The position numbers and the translations under genes were made by a program. From JANQRA01 sp035762545 (GTDB lineage Bacteria > Actinomycetota > Acidimicrobiia > Spongiisociales > ZC4RG35), in the NCBI GenBank assembly GCA_035762545.1, contig DASTOM010000009.1, positions 1 through 64,000 on the forward strand: a stretch of 64,000 nucleotides of DNA, read 5' to 3'. This document shows, piece after piece, positions 32,894-41,371 of this stretch. Each line of letters begins with the position of its first letter. Position 1 is the first letter of the stretch. A model generated the notes under the pieces. The model made no database searches and was not told the DNA's origin. It worked only from the letters and a program-made list of their open reading frames with translations.

Positions 32894-33465
32894 GGGTCTC
32901 CGTAGCTGTGATACCCGTATGACTCCCAGAACCCGAGGCGCTCGACATCGGAGAGCACCATGCCATTGACCCATTTGGCACTCTTCCAGAAGTAGAGGTG
33001 AGGTACGAGGAGCCGGACCGGGCCTCCGTGTTCGGCGGCGAGAGGCTCGCCTTCGTATTCGTGAGCAAGCCATGCTTTGCCGCCCGTCACGTCTTGCAGT
33101 GGGAGGTTGGTCGTGTACCCCCCGTACGAAGAGAGGAGCGCCTGGCTGCCGGTCTGGCTCACACCCTCGAGCAGAGTGTCGATCGGGACACCGGTCCAGG
33201 TGGTGTCCAGCTTCGACCACTTGGTGACGCAATGGATGTCCACTGTGACGGTGTCCGAAGCGAGCGCCATGAACGCGTCCCAATCCCAGGCGTGTCGCTC
33301 CCCTGATGCGTCGAGCAGTGTGAACTCCCACGTGTCCGTTGTGATCCTGGGGGTCGGACCGGCGGACAGAACCGGAAAATCCGGAGTGGCGTACTGACCG
33401 GGTGGGACTCGTTCGGCCGGAGCCTCACGATCCTTTCGCCGAAAGCCACGGGTGACGAAGGACAT
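32863..33465 (-). CDS. Molybdopterin-dependent oxidoreductase, sulfite-oxidase/MsrP-like domain
   Basis: 200 residues of the sulfite-oxidase-type Moco fold. The molybdenum ligand Cys lies in DIHCVTKWSKLDTTW (about 94), and PVRLLVPHLYFWKSAKWVNG and FWESYGYHSYGDPW complete the signature. The N-terminus has no twin-arginine signal, so a cytoplasmic enzyme is likely, unlike periplasmic MsrP. It starts the operon with the flavin reductase and DUF6510. The substrate could be a sulfoxide, N-oxide or sulfite. Confidence 0.87.
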   Translation of the reverse strand: MSFVTRGFRRKDREAPAERVPPGQYATPDFPVLSAGPTPRITTDTWEFTLLDASGERHAWDWDAFMALASDTVTVDIHCVTKWSKLDTTWTGVPIDTLLEGVSQTGSQALLSSYGGYTTNLPLQDVTGGKAWLAHEYEGEPLAAEHGGPVRLLVPHLYFWKSAKWVNGMVLSDVERLGFWESYGYHSYGDPWREQRYAGD

Positions 33466-33540
33466 ACCGGGATTTCTACTCGTTCCCAACTCACGAATAG
33501 GCACGACGGACACCAGCCGGCTTCACGTACTCCTCCGCGG

Positions 33541-33717
33541 TCATCCACCGACGAAATGTGCCAGTGCGGCATCGGCGTCCCGGTACGGCTCGAAGGCGAC
33601 CGCCTCGATCCCGTCTTCGTTGAAGACACCCTCGTACTGCAACGTGCCCGGGTCCGGGACGATCTCCAACGCCCGACTCGTTCCGAAGTCTGCAAAGGGC
33701 CTTTTTCCCCTGGTCAC
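33541..33717 (-). CDS. Possible small protein, 58 residues
   Basis: A GTG-started frame with protein-like composition: FADFGTSRALEIVPDPG, then YEGVFNEDGIEAVAFEPYRD and an ALAHFVGG end. It is the best reading of the 280-nt space between the molybdopterin enzyme and the hemerythrin-like gene. I recognise no family and see no clear ribosome site, so it may be chance. Confidence 0.35.
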   Translation of the reverse strand: MTRGKRPFADFGTSRALEIVPDPGTLQYEGVFNEDGIEAVAFEPYRDADAALAHFVGG

Positions 33718-33746
33718 AGATCGGATCCGGTCGCATCATTGGGGAC

Positions 33747-34304
33747 ATGAGACGTGAAATGGAACGAACGTCAGAGCACACTCTCTCGCTTGAGGGCTCC
33801 CGTCCCGCACCGAAGGATGGTGAATCCCAGGAAGCAAACGCGTCCGCGTGGATTGCAGACGAGTACGTCAGCTGGCCATCAGCCGAGACTCGTGACGCTG
33901 TCGCTCGACGTCGTTCCGATCTCTACGAGGTCATGCGGGATCTGGAGAGGACCGTTGCCCGGCCAAGCGGTATTGCCGACTGGCGCATCGAGATCGAACG
34001 GGCCCTGAGAGCGCTCAAGAAGGCGCTTGCCACCCACGTTCACGAGGTGGAGTCCGGCTCGGGGCTGTTCACGCAGGTCATGGAGCAGTCACCGCAGCTC
34101 GCGGCGAACGTCGAAACCCTCAGGAGAGAGCACCGTGACCTGATGATGTCCTGTGAGAACGCGTTGAGCCTGACTGCCGACCTGTCCGACAAGTCGCTGC
34201 GTCGACGGGTCAATCAGCTGCTCGTTCGGCTGGCGATTCACCGACAGACCGGTGCCGAGCTCCTGTACGACGCTTACAACGTCGATGTCGCGGCCGCCGA
34301 CTGA
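33747..34304 (+). CDS. Helical protein, possibly hemerythrin-like
   Basis: 185 residues. After a polar 55-residue leader the protein is mostly helical with HVHEVESGSGLF, RREHRDLMMSCENA and RLAIHRQTGAELLYDAYN, whose His/Glu spacing resembles an HHE (hemerythrin) four-helix bundle for a di-iron or haem-like site. The match is partial, so the call is tentative. If correct it could bind O2 or NO, which fits the neighbouring nirK/Rrf2 genes. Confidence 0.5.
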   Translation: MRREMERTSEHTLSLEGSRPAPKDGESQEANASAWIADEYVSWPSAETRDAVARRRSDLYEVMRDLERTVARPSGIADWRIEIERALRALKKALATHVHEVESGSGLFTQVMEQSPQLAANVETLRREHRDLMMSCENALSLTADLSDKSLRRRVNQLLVRLAIHRQTGAELLYDAYNVDVAAAD

Positions 34305-34317
34305 CCCCGACGTCGGC

Positions 34318-34740
34318 CTAACTCTCCTCAGCAGCCTTCACCACCATGACGTCACACCTGGCGAGATGAATCGCTCGATGGCTCGTGCTCCCCAGGATCA
34401 GCGAGGCAAGGTCTCCACGGCCCCGGGTTCCCACGACCAACAGTTCCGCCTGTTGACCGTTGGCGTAGTCGACGAGGAGGTCAGGGGGATACCCTTCGAG
34501 GTCGACACGTTCGACATGGACGCCGTCGGCCGGGACGACTGGCTCGAGCTGGCCCCAGACATGCTCGCGCTGAGCCTCCGCCACCTCGCCCCAGTTGATC
34601 GGCACCTCGGAATAGACAATTGGGAAATACGCCACATGGACCAGGTGGAGATCCGAGTCCCTCCACTTTGCCTCCGCGATAGCGGCCTCCGCCACCTTCA
34701 TCGAGATCGGGCTCTCGTCAACTCCGGCAACGACTGTCAT
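34318..34740 (-). CDS. Universal stress protein (UspA family)
   Basis: 140 residues: VVAGVDESPISMKVAEAAI at the N-terminus, and VVGTRGRGDLASLILGSTSHRAIHLARCDVMVVK with the G-2x-G-9x-G-S/T-x-H pattern of ATP-binding Usp proteins at the C-terminus. ATG 34740 is the family-consistent start. Such proteins aid survival in oxygen or nutrient limitation. The gene is divergent from a P-type ATPase, and the intergenic space holds a shared motif at 34797. Confidence 0.9.
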   Translation of the reverse strand: MTVVAGVDESPISMKVAEAAIAEAKWRDSDLHLVHVAYFPIVYSEVPINWGEVAEAQREHVWGQLEPVVPADGVHVERVDLEGYPPDLLVDYANGQQAELLVVGTRGRGDLASLILGSTSHRAIHLARCDVMVVKAAEES

Positions 34741-34796
34741 CACATTCTCCTTACGTACCTCATTCCCAGGATGCGTCGGCACGAGACCGCGAACAA

Positions 34797-34810
34797 GAGG
34801 CGAAGGTCAC
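34797..34810. promoter_or_regulatory. Shared motif, GAGGCGAAGGTCAC
   Basis: Lies between the divergent usp and ATPase genes; 12 of 14 bases match the site at 48814. See the finding on the recurring motif. Confidence 0.35.
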
Positions 34811-34895
34811 GTTGGCATCGGCCCTCAGGAGACTCATTCGCCACATTGGGCGTCGATTGGCAGTATCGAGCCATGGCCTCTGAACGACCGTGCCG

Positions 34896-37541
34896 ATGAC
34901 CGATACGCGTGCGCTCACGGGCCAGGGTGTCGAGGCACCCCATGCCAAGACGATCACCTCCGTTGCAGACGAACTGTCCGCCGACATCGCGGAGGGTCTC
35001 GCACAGGAGGAGGCCGAGGCGAGACTCGTAGAGGCAGGACCGAACCGGATCCAAGAGGATCCGGGCCCAACCCGCGCTCAACTCCTGGCGCGACAGTTCA
35101 AAGACGTCCTCGTGCTGGTCCTACTCGCCGCGGCGCTCATCAGTGGATTCCTGCTCGGGGACTGGCTGGAGGCCGGGGTGATAGCGGCGATCGTGATCGT
35201 CAACGCCGCCATCGGTTTCACACAGGAGGCCAAGGCCGCAGACGCAGCCGCAGGTCTACGCCGGCTCAGCTCTCCAGTCGCCAAGGTCCTGCGATCGAGC
35301 ATCGAATACCAGATACCTACCGAAACGATCGTCCCCGGTGATGTCGTGATCATCGAAACCGGCGATCGGATCTTCGCCGACGCGCGGTTGATCGAAGTGT
35401 CACGGCTCCAGACCGACGAGTCGGAGCTCACAGGCGAGTCGACCCCCGTCCACAAGTCGACCGCACCGGTCCCGGTCGATTCGGTGATTGGTGACCGGAC
35501 CTCGATGGTCTTCTCCGGAACCGCCGTGGCCGCGGGTCGGGCCACGGCTTTGGTCACGGCTACCGGCGCCGAAACCGAGATCGGTCACATCGCGGAAATG
35601 CTCGGTGAGCAGGAGCCTCCCACGCCACTCGAACGCGAGCTCGCACATGTCGGAAGACGACTCGGGATCCTGGCGGGCATCGTGGCTCTGGTGGTGTTGG
35701 GCTTCGGTCTGGTGCAAGGGCGGCCTCTCGAGTCGATGTTCCTGCTGGCTGTGGCGCTGGCGGTGGCGGCCATACCCGAAGGTCTGCCTGCCGTCGTGGG
35801 AGTCACGCTGGGTCGGGGGGTGCAGACCATGGCCAGACGGAATGCGATCGTCCGGAAGATGCCAGCGGTCGAGGCGCTGGGTGCCGTGACAGTGATCTGT
35901 ACCGACAAGACCGGGACCCTCACTCGCAACCAGATCCGGGTTCAGGAGGTGAGGGTCGAGGATGACGTCGTCACCGATCTGGCAGCCGCCGTGCCAGATC
36001 CCCGTTTGGAGATGTTCTCTTCTCTCGCATTGCTCTGCAACAACGCCCGGAAGACGGACGAAGGATGGAGGGGTGACCCAACCGAGATCGCTTTGGCCAG
36101 AGCTGCGGGCAGCCTGGCGGACCCGGTTTGGCTCAGTACCAACTGGCCACGTGTCGACGAGTTCCCCTTCGAGTCCGAGCGCAAGAGGATGTCAACGGTG
36201 CACGGCTCGGACGACGGGTACCTGTTGGCAACCAAAGGAGCGCCGGAAGTGATCGTGCCGCGGTGCCTTCGTGTCGAATCAGCCGACGGTCCAGTCATGC
36301 TCGCCGACGACCACCGAAGTCATTGGCTCAACGCGGCTGAGGACATGGCGGCCAGAGGTCTGAGGACCCTCGCTCTCGCTTACCGGAACCTCGAGAGCCA
36401 GCCGGGAAACCCGACCGAAGCGGAGGAAGATCTCGTCCTCGTCGCATTGGTCGGGATGAGTGACGAGATCAGGCCGGAGGCACGTCCATCGGTAGAGGAG
36501 GCGGAGCAAGCCGGCATAGACGTGGTGATGATCACCGGTGACCACGAAGTCACCGCCAGCGCCATCGCACGCGAACTTGGGCTCCTCGAAGATCGGGAGG
36601 TGATGAGCGGGCAGGCCCTGCACTCCGCCGACGATGAAGAGCTCAGCGACCGGGTCGGTCAGGTCGGCGTCTATGCGCGGGTCGACCCCGCGGACAAAGT
36701 CCGAATCGTCAAGGCATGGCAGAGCCAGGGAGGCATCGTTGCCATGACCGGGGATGGGATCAACGACGCTCCGGCGCTCCGCATCGCTGACGTGGGCGTG
36801 GGTATGGGCTCAGGAACCGACGTGGCGAGGGACGCCTCTGACATCGTGCTTGCCGACGACAATTTCGCCACCATCGTCGCCGCGGTTCGCGGCGGCCGGA
36901 CAATCTTCTCCAACATCCGCAAGGTCATCGCCTTCTTGCTGGCCGCCAACGTGAGTGAGGTGATGGTCGTCTTCGTCGGCTTCCTCGTTTTCAGCTCACT
37001 CGGCGACCCTCTACTCGCCACTCAGATCCTCTGGGTCAACTTGGTGACCGACGGTCTGCCTGCTGTCGCCCTCGGATTCGATCCTCCTGACCATCGCGTC
37101 ATGCAGCGCCCTCCGAGCAGACGCAAATCACTCCTCAGCCACCGCAGCCAGCTGACGATTGCCGTTCGTGGGGCACTCCTCGCGGTCATCGTGCTGGCAG
37201 CGTTCGGCTATGGCGTCGCCCGGGACCTGCCCTGGGAGACGACCAGGACGCTGGGATTCACCACCCTCGTCTTCGTCCAGCTCACCTACGTATACGCCCT
37301 TCGCGTGAGCGAATCGGGCTGGCGGGACGGGCTCGGCGGCAACCCGCTCCTACTCGGCGCGGTCCTCGCCTCAGCTGCCCTGCAGTGTCTGGTCGTCGCC
37401 ACCCCTCTGGGCAACACCCTCTTCTCCACCCAACCGCTGAGCCCTGAGCTGTGGCTGCTGTCGGTAGGGCTGGCTTTGCTGGCTGCACTCGTGATCATCG
37501 CCGCTTCTGCCCTGTTGCCCTGGCTCGACCATGAGGACTGA
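34896..37541 (+). CDS. Ca2+-type P-type ATPase (P2A-like)
   Basis: 881 residues with the full P-type plan: TGES actuator motif, the M4 PEGLPAVVG motif typical of type II calcium pumps, the phosphorylation site CTDKTGTLTRNQ (about 340), GDGINDAPAL in the hinge and a C-terminal block of helices. It should export a divalent cation such as Ca2+ at the cost of ATP. ATG 34896 is preferred to the GTG at 34890. The DosR-controlled CtpF of mycobacteria is a similar pump, but that parallel is inference. The next gene overlaps its end by 11 nt. Confidence 0.92.
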   Translation: MTDTRALTGQGVEAPHAKTITSVADELSADIAEGLAQEEAEARLVEAGPNRIQEDPGPTRAQLLARQFKDVLVLVLLAAALISGFLLGDWLEAGVIAAIVIVNAAIGFTQEAKAADAAAGLRRLSSPVAKVLRSSIEYQIPTETIVPGDVVIIETGDRIFADARLIEVSRLQTDESELTGESTPVHKSTAPVPVDSVIGDRTSMVFSGTAVAAGRATALVTATGAETEIGHIAEMLGEQEPPTPLERELAHVGRRLGILAGIVALVVLGFGLVQGRPLESMFLLAVALAVAAIPEGLPAVVGVTLGRGVQTMARRNAIVRKMPAVEALGAVTVICTDKTGTLTRNQIRVQEVRVEDDVVTDLAAAVPDPRLEMFSSLALLCNNARKTDEGWRGDPTEIALARAAGSLADPVWLSTNWPRVDEFPFESERKRMSTVHGSDDGYLLATKGAPEVIVPRCLRVESADGPVMLADDHRSHWLNAAEDMAARGLRTLALAYRNLESQPGNPTEAEEDLVLVALVGMSDEIRPEARPSVEEAEQAGIDVVMITGDHEVTASAIARELGLLEDREVMSGQALHSADDEELSDRVGQVGVYARVDPADKVRIVKAWQSQGGIVAMTGDGINDAPALRIADVGVGMGSGTDVARDASDIVLADDNFATIVAAVRGGRTIFSNIRKVIAFLLAANVSEVMVVFVGFLVFSSLGDPLLATQILWVNLVTDGLPAVALGFDPPDHRVMQRPPSRRKSLLSHRSQLTIAVRGALLAVIVLAAFGYGVARDLPWETTRTLGFTTLVFVQLTYVYALRVSESGWRDGLGGNPLLLGAVLASAALQCLVVATPLGNTLFSTQPLSPELWLLSVGLALLAALVIIAASALLPWLDHED

Positions 37542-38943
37542 AGGCACATCGGTGACTCCGGCGCCCGTACTCACCTTTCTCGGAGGGGCAGGCTCCGTCA
37601 CGGGCAGCAAGACGATGTTCGACATCGGGAACGGACGTGTTCTCGTCGACTGTGGTCTCTTCCAGGGTCACAAGAGCCTGCGGCTCCAGAACTGGGCCCC
37701 GTTCCCGGTACCTCCCCAATCGCTCGATGCCGTGATCCTCACCCACGCTCACCTCGATCACTGCGGCTACCTCCCCCGGCTGGCCAGATCGGGATTCACG
37801 GGCCCGGTGTACTGCACGCCAGGGACACGCGAGCTGGCCGAGATAATCCTCCCTGATAGCGGTCATCTCCAGGAGGAGGAGGCTCGATTCGCCAACCGCA
37901 AGGGCTATTCGAAGCACGACCCAGCCGAGCCCCTGTACACGAAACAAGACGCGCTGGACTCACTGAACCTGTTGAGGTCCGTGCCTTATGACCACCCTCG
38001 CGAGATACTCGATGGCCTGGTCGTGACCTGGCGGCGTACGGGTCACATCCTCGGTGCAGCGACCGTCTCACTTCATTCGACCGAACACGACGTCGTCACG
38101 GTGTTCAGCGGCGATCTCGGACGATCCACTCACCCCATCCTGCTGCCACCGGCGCCCATAGGTCGGGCCGACGTTGTCGTATGCGAGTCCACCTATGGGG
38201 ACGAGAAGCACGCGCACATCGAACCCGATGCTGCCCTCTCGGCGGCGATCAATCACATCGTGGACAGCGGTGGAGTGCTGATCGTCCCGGCATTTGCCGT
38301 TGACCGTACGGAGGTAGTCCTTTGGCATCTCGATCGTCTCGTCGCCGAGAACCGCATACCCGATATACCCATCTTTGTGGACAGTCCCATGGCATGCCGT
38401 GCGCTCGATGTGTATCGGAAGGAGGTAGACAGCGGTTCCCCGGAAATCCGCCCCGAGGTACGTGGCAGAGACCTGTTCCCATCTCTACGGCTGACCGAAA
38501 CCGTCAGCGTCGAGGAGTCCATGGCTTTGAACGACCGTGCCGGGCCGATGGTGATCCTCTCCGCATCGGGCATGGCCACCGGCGGGCGGGTGCTCCACCA
38601 CCTAGCCCACCACATTGGCAGTCGTGACAACGCTGTCTTGTTGGTCGGATTCCAGGCTCCGGGAACTCGCGGCGAAGCGCTGCGAAACGGAGCCCGGGAG
38701 CTCAAGATGCTGGGAAAGTACTTCACCGTCGCCGCTGAGATCTTCACGGTCGATCTCTCGGCCCACGCCGACCGCGCCGACCTCCTCGACTGGCTGGGCA
38801 CAGCGCAGCCAACTCCGAGGATGGTCTACGTGAACCACGGCGAACCCGAGGCGTCGGCGGCTCTAGTGCGCGCCATCGACAACCGGTTCGGCCTCCGCTC
38901 AGTCGTTCCGCGCCCCGGGGAGCGGGTACGTCTCGATCAATGA
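37531..38943 (+). CDS. Metallo-beta-lactamase/beta-CASP nuclease (CPSF-like exonuclease)
   Basis: 470 residues. The MBL zinc site HAHLDHCGYLP (about 72-82) leads into a beta-CASP insertion (VESTYGD-type segment, VDRTEVVLWHL) and motifs D/G near the C-terminus (SASGMATGGRVLHHL; YVNHGEPEAS). These enzymes cut or degrade RNA. RNase J has an additional C-terminal domain that is missing here, so it is closer to the YSH1/CPSF type. The gene overlaps the ATPase gene by 11 nt. Confidence 0.9.
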   Translation: MRTEGTSVTPAPVLTFLGGAGSVTGSKTMFDIGNGRVLVDCGLFQGHKSLRLQNWAPFPVPPQSLDAVILTHAHLDHCGYLPRLARSGFTGPVYCTPGTRELAEIILPDSGHLQEEEARFANRKGYSKHDPAEPLYTKQDALDSLNLLRSVPYDHPREILDGLVVTWRRTGHILGAATVSLHSTEHDVVTVFSGDLGRSTHPILLPPAPIGRADVVVCESTYGDEKHAHIEPDAALSAAINHIVDSGGVLIVPAFAVDRTEVVLWHLDRLVAENRIPDIPIFVDSPMACRALDVYRKEVDSGSPEIRPEVRGRDLFPSLRLTETVSVEESMALNDRAGPMVILSASGMATGGRVLHHLAHHIGSRDNAVLLVGFQAPGTRGEALRNGARELKMLGKYFTVAAEIFTVDLSAHADRADLLDWLGTAQPTPRMVYVNHGEPEASAALVRAIDNRFGLRSVVPRPGERVRLDQ

Positions 38944-38962
38944 CCGGGCCTGCCCCCTGCCT

Positions 38963-39988
38963 TCACGCGAAGAACCACGCTGCATCCTCCAGGAGTTCGA
39001 GGTCGAGCTTCCGGTCACCGCTCGCCAATTCGTCCAACCCGACCGTTGTGATGTTGTTTCCGCGCAGCGCAACCATCACCCCTGTCGCCCCATCGAGGGC
39101 TAGTTCGGCTCCGTTGATCCCGAACCGTGTCCCCAGGAGACGGTCGAAGGCAGTCGGGATTCCTCCCCTCTGCAGATAGCCGAGGGTCGTCACCCGGGCT
39201 TCATAGCCGGTAAGCGATTCGAGTTCTCGGGCAACCCGGGCACCTACGCCTCCGAGCCGCTCGAAACCGAATGCGTCCAGCCCGACCGTAGAGATGTCCC
39301 CGGAAGGCCCCGGGGCGCCTTCGGCGACAATCACCAGCGAGTAGTCGTGGCCGCCTTCGTGGCGGCGGGCTATGTGCCGGGCCAGTTCCACGTAATCAGT
39401 GGGAACCTCAGGAACGACGATCGCCTCGGCACCGCCGGCGATGCCGGAGGACGTAGCGATCCACCCTGCCATCCTTCCCATCACCTCGACCACCATGATT
39501 CGGTCGTGAGACTCGGCAGTCGTGGTCAGCCGGTCGATGGCGTCTACAACGATCTGAACCGCGGTGTGGAAGCCGAGCGACACGTCGGTGCCCGGAATGT
39601 CGTTGTCGATGGTCTTCGGAATGCCCACGACTCCGACTCGCCCGCTCTCCTCGTGAAGACGGGCGGCGGTCCGCAGGGAGCCGTCACCGCCTAGGACGAT
39701 CATCGTTTCGATCCCGGCAGCTTCGATCGTCGGAGCCACCGACGAATACCCGTCGCCGTGGACGTAGGGGTCCACCCGCGAGGTGCCGAGGATCGTCCCG
39801 CCTCTGGCGATGATGCCGCGCACGTCATCCCGGTGTAGTGGCCGGGTCCGACCCTCCATGAGACCTTGCCACCCCTTCTCTACACCCACCACATCGACCC
39901 CGGCGACCACCAGCCGGGTCACGACGGCACGAATCGCCGCGTTCAGACCCGGACAGTCACCACCAGCGGTCAGTACCCCAACAGACAT
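38963..39988 (-). CDS. pfkA: 6-phosphofructokinase (group III type)
   Basis: 341 residues of PFK: GGDCPGLNAAIRAVV near the N-terminus, the nucleotide motif VLGGDGSLRTA, GIPKTIDNDIPGTD with the catalytic Asp, and an MGRMAGW segment. By family knowledge Gly in GGDGS favours ATP, while Lys in GIPKTIDND is more typical of pyrophosphate enzymes; this Gly/Lys combination occurs in actinobacterial group III PFKs, many of which use ATP. It converts fructose 6-phosphate to the 1,6-bisphosphate. It stands alone between convergent and same-strand neighbours. Confidence 0.92.
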   Translation of the reverse strand: MSVGVLTAGGDCPGLNAAIRAVVTRLVVAGVDVVGVEKGWQGLMEGRTRPLHRDDVRGIIARGGTILGTSRVDPYVHGDGYSSVAPTIEAAGIETMIVLGGDGSLRTAARLHEESGRVGVVGIPKTIDNDIPGTDVSLGFHTAVQIVVDAIDRLTTTAESHDRIMVVEVMGRMAGWIATSSGIAGGAEAIVVPEVPTDYVELARHIARRHEGGHDYSLVIVAEGAPGPSGDISTVGLDAFGFERLGGVGARVARELESLTGYEARVTTLGYLQRGGIPTAFDRLLGTRFGINGAELALDGATGVMVALRGNNITTVGLDELASGDRKLDLELLEDAAWFFA

Positions 39989-40063
39989 GACACGTTTCTA
40001 GCGGATACTCCGACGAGGCGGCGTCGACGCCCATCGATCGCAGCGGGAGAACCTCGAACAAGG

Positions 40064-40098
40064 GACAGGCCCCGGCACTTTGCTGGCCGGGGCCTGTC
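40064..40098. terminator. Hairpin terminator after the Zn alcohol dehydrogenase gene
   Basis: GACAGGCCCCGGC pairs with GCCGGGGCCTGTC over 13 perfect base pairs with a 9-nt loop. It lies 19 nt past the - strand stop at 40117 and before the phosphofructokinase gene. No T-run is evident. Confidence 0.75.
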
Positions 40099-40116
40099 AC
40101 CCCCAAGTGTCGGAGG

Positions 40117-41160
40117 TCACTCCTTGGTGAGGACCACCTTCAACGCCCCCGTGTCAGAAGCTCGGCCGAACACGTCGTAGGCCTTCTCGAACTCGCTCAT
40201 CTCGAAGTGATGGGTGATCAGTGGCGAAGGGTTGATCAAACCGCCCTCGATGAGACGAAGCAGCGTCGGAGTCGAGAACGTGTCCACCAAACCTGTTGTG
40301 ATCGTGACGTTCTTGATCCACAGCTCCTCCAGATGGAGGGTGGCCGGCGCCCCATGAACGCCAACGTTGGCAACCCGGCCTCCGGGACGGATCAGCGACG
40401 CGCACAGTTCGAACGTCGCCGGTACACCGACTGCCTCGATAGCCACGTCGGCTCCGAGCCCGCCGGTCACCTCGGCGATGATCTCCTTGGGATCGACCGT
40501 CTCGTTGTTGATGGTCAGGTCGGCGCCGAACTGCTTGGCGGCCTCGAGCCTGCTGTCCGCCAGGTCGATGGCAATGACATGGCTCGGGCTGAACAGTCTG
40601 GCGCCGAGAATCGCCGCCAGGCCGATGGGGCCGGCACCGACGACAGCGACGACATCTCCCGGCTCAACCATCCCGTTGAGGACACCTACCTCATATCCGG
40701 TGGGGAGGATGTCGGCGAGCATCAGAAGCTGCTCGTCGGCAACGGCCTCGGGAGCCGGATACGTAGACGTGTCGGCGAACGGGACCCGAACGTACTCCGC
40801 CTGGGTGCCATCGATGAGATGGCCGAGAATCCAGCCACCACCGCCGAGACACTGGCCATACCGCCCTTCGCGGCAGAAACGGCACGAACCGCAGGAGGTG
40901 ATGCAAGAGATGAGGACCTTGTCTCCGGGCTTGACTCTCTTCACCCCCGGACCCACTTCCTCGACGGTTCCGACGGCCTCATGCCCGAGGATCCTCCCAT
41001 CGGTGACGGTGGGTACGTCACCCTTGAGGATGTGGAGATCGGTTCCGCAGATGGTCACCGAATCGACACGGACGATGGCGTCGGTGTCGTCTTGTATCTC
41101 AGGCTTGGGTACTTCCTCCCACGCCTTCTTGCCGGGTCCGTGATAGACCATGGCTTTCAT
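40117..41160 (-). CDS. Zinc-dependent alcohol dehydrogenase
   Basis: 347 residues of zinc MDR type. The catalytic zinc ligands are Cys in TICGTDLHIL (about 38) and the GHEAVG His-Glu (about 60). The structural zinc site is CITSCGSCRFCREGRYGQC (four Cys, about 93-110). The cofactor site is VVGAGPIGLAAI (about 170). The protein resembles bacterial tetrameric alcohol dehydrogenases of the 2,3-butanediol/sorbitol group; fermentative alcohol formation is plausible. AAAGGAGGTCC precedes ATG 41160, a strong ribosome site. It is divergent from ppdK and shares its upstream region. Confidence 0.92.
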   Translation of the reverse strand: MKAMVYHGPGKKAWEEVPKPEIQDDTDAIVRVDSVTICGTDLHILKGDVPTVTDGRILGHEAVGTVEEVGPGVKRVKPGDKVLISCITSCGSCRFCREGRYGQCLGGGGWILGHLIDGTQAEYVRVPFADTSTYPAPEAVADEQLLMLADILPTGYEVGVLNGMVEPGDVVAVVGAGPIGLAAILGARLFSPSHVIAIDLADSRLEAAKQFGADLTINNETVDPKEIIAEVTGGLGADVAIEAVGVPATFELCASLIRPGGRVANVGVHGAPATLHLEELWIKNVTITTGLVDTFSTPTLLRLIEGGLINPSPLITHHFEMSEFEKAYDVFGRASDTGALKVVLTKE

Positions 41161-41268
41161 ACTTGGACCTCCTTTCAGACCTCGTCGTCCCGATTCAATC
41201 GACAAGTGGGGAGGGGTTCCAGGGCAGAAGGACCCTTTGTGTCGGGCGTCCGGGTACCCCCACCTCGC

Positions 41269-41282
41269 ATGCCGAAAGTCCT
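41269..41282. promoter_or_regulatory. Shared motif, ATGCCGAAAGTCCT
   Basis: Lies between the divergent adh and ppdK genes. The right part CCGAAAGTCC matches the sites at 31817 and 48814, while the left half is weak. Confidence 0.3.
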
Positions 41283-41371
41283 ATCGATAGTGTCGAATGT
41301 GCCCTACCTCGGGGAGCGGTCGTGGCGCATTGTGAGTTCAGCGACAGAACACTGGAGTTGCGAGGTTTCTC

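Noticed and set aside
34840..34896. GTG start at 34890 for the P-type ATPase
   Set aside because: The ATG at 34896 gives the same fold and no reason favours the two extra residues.
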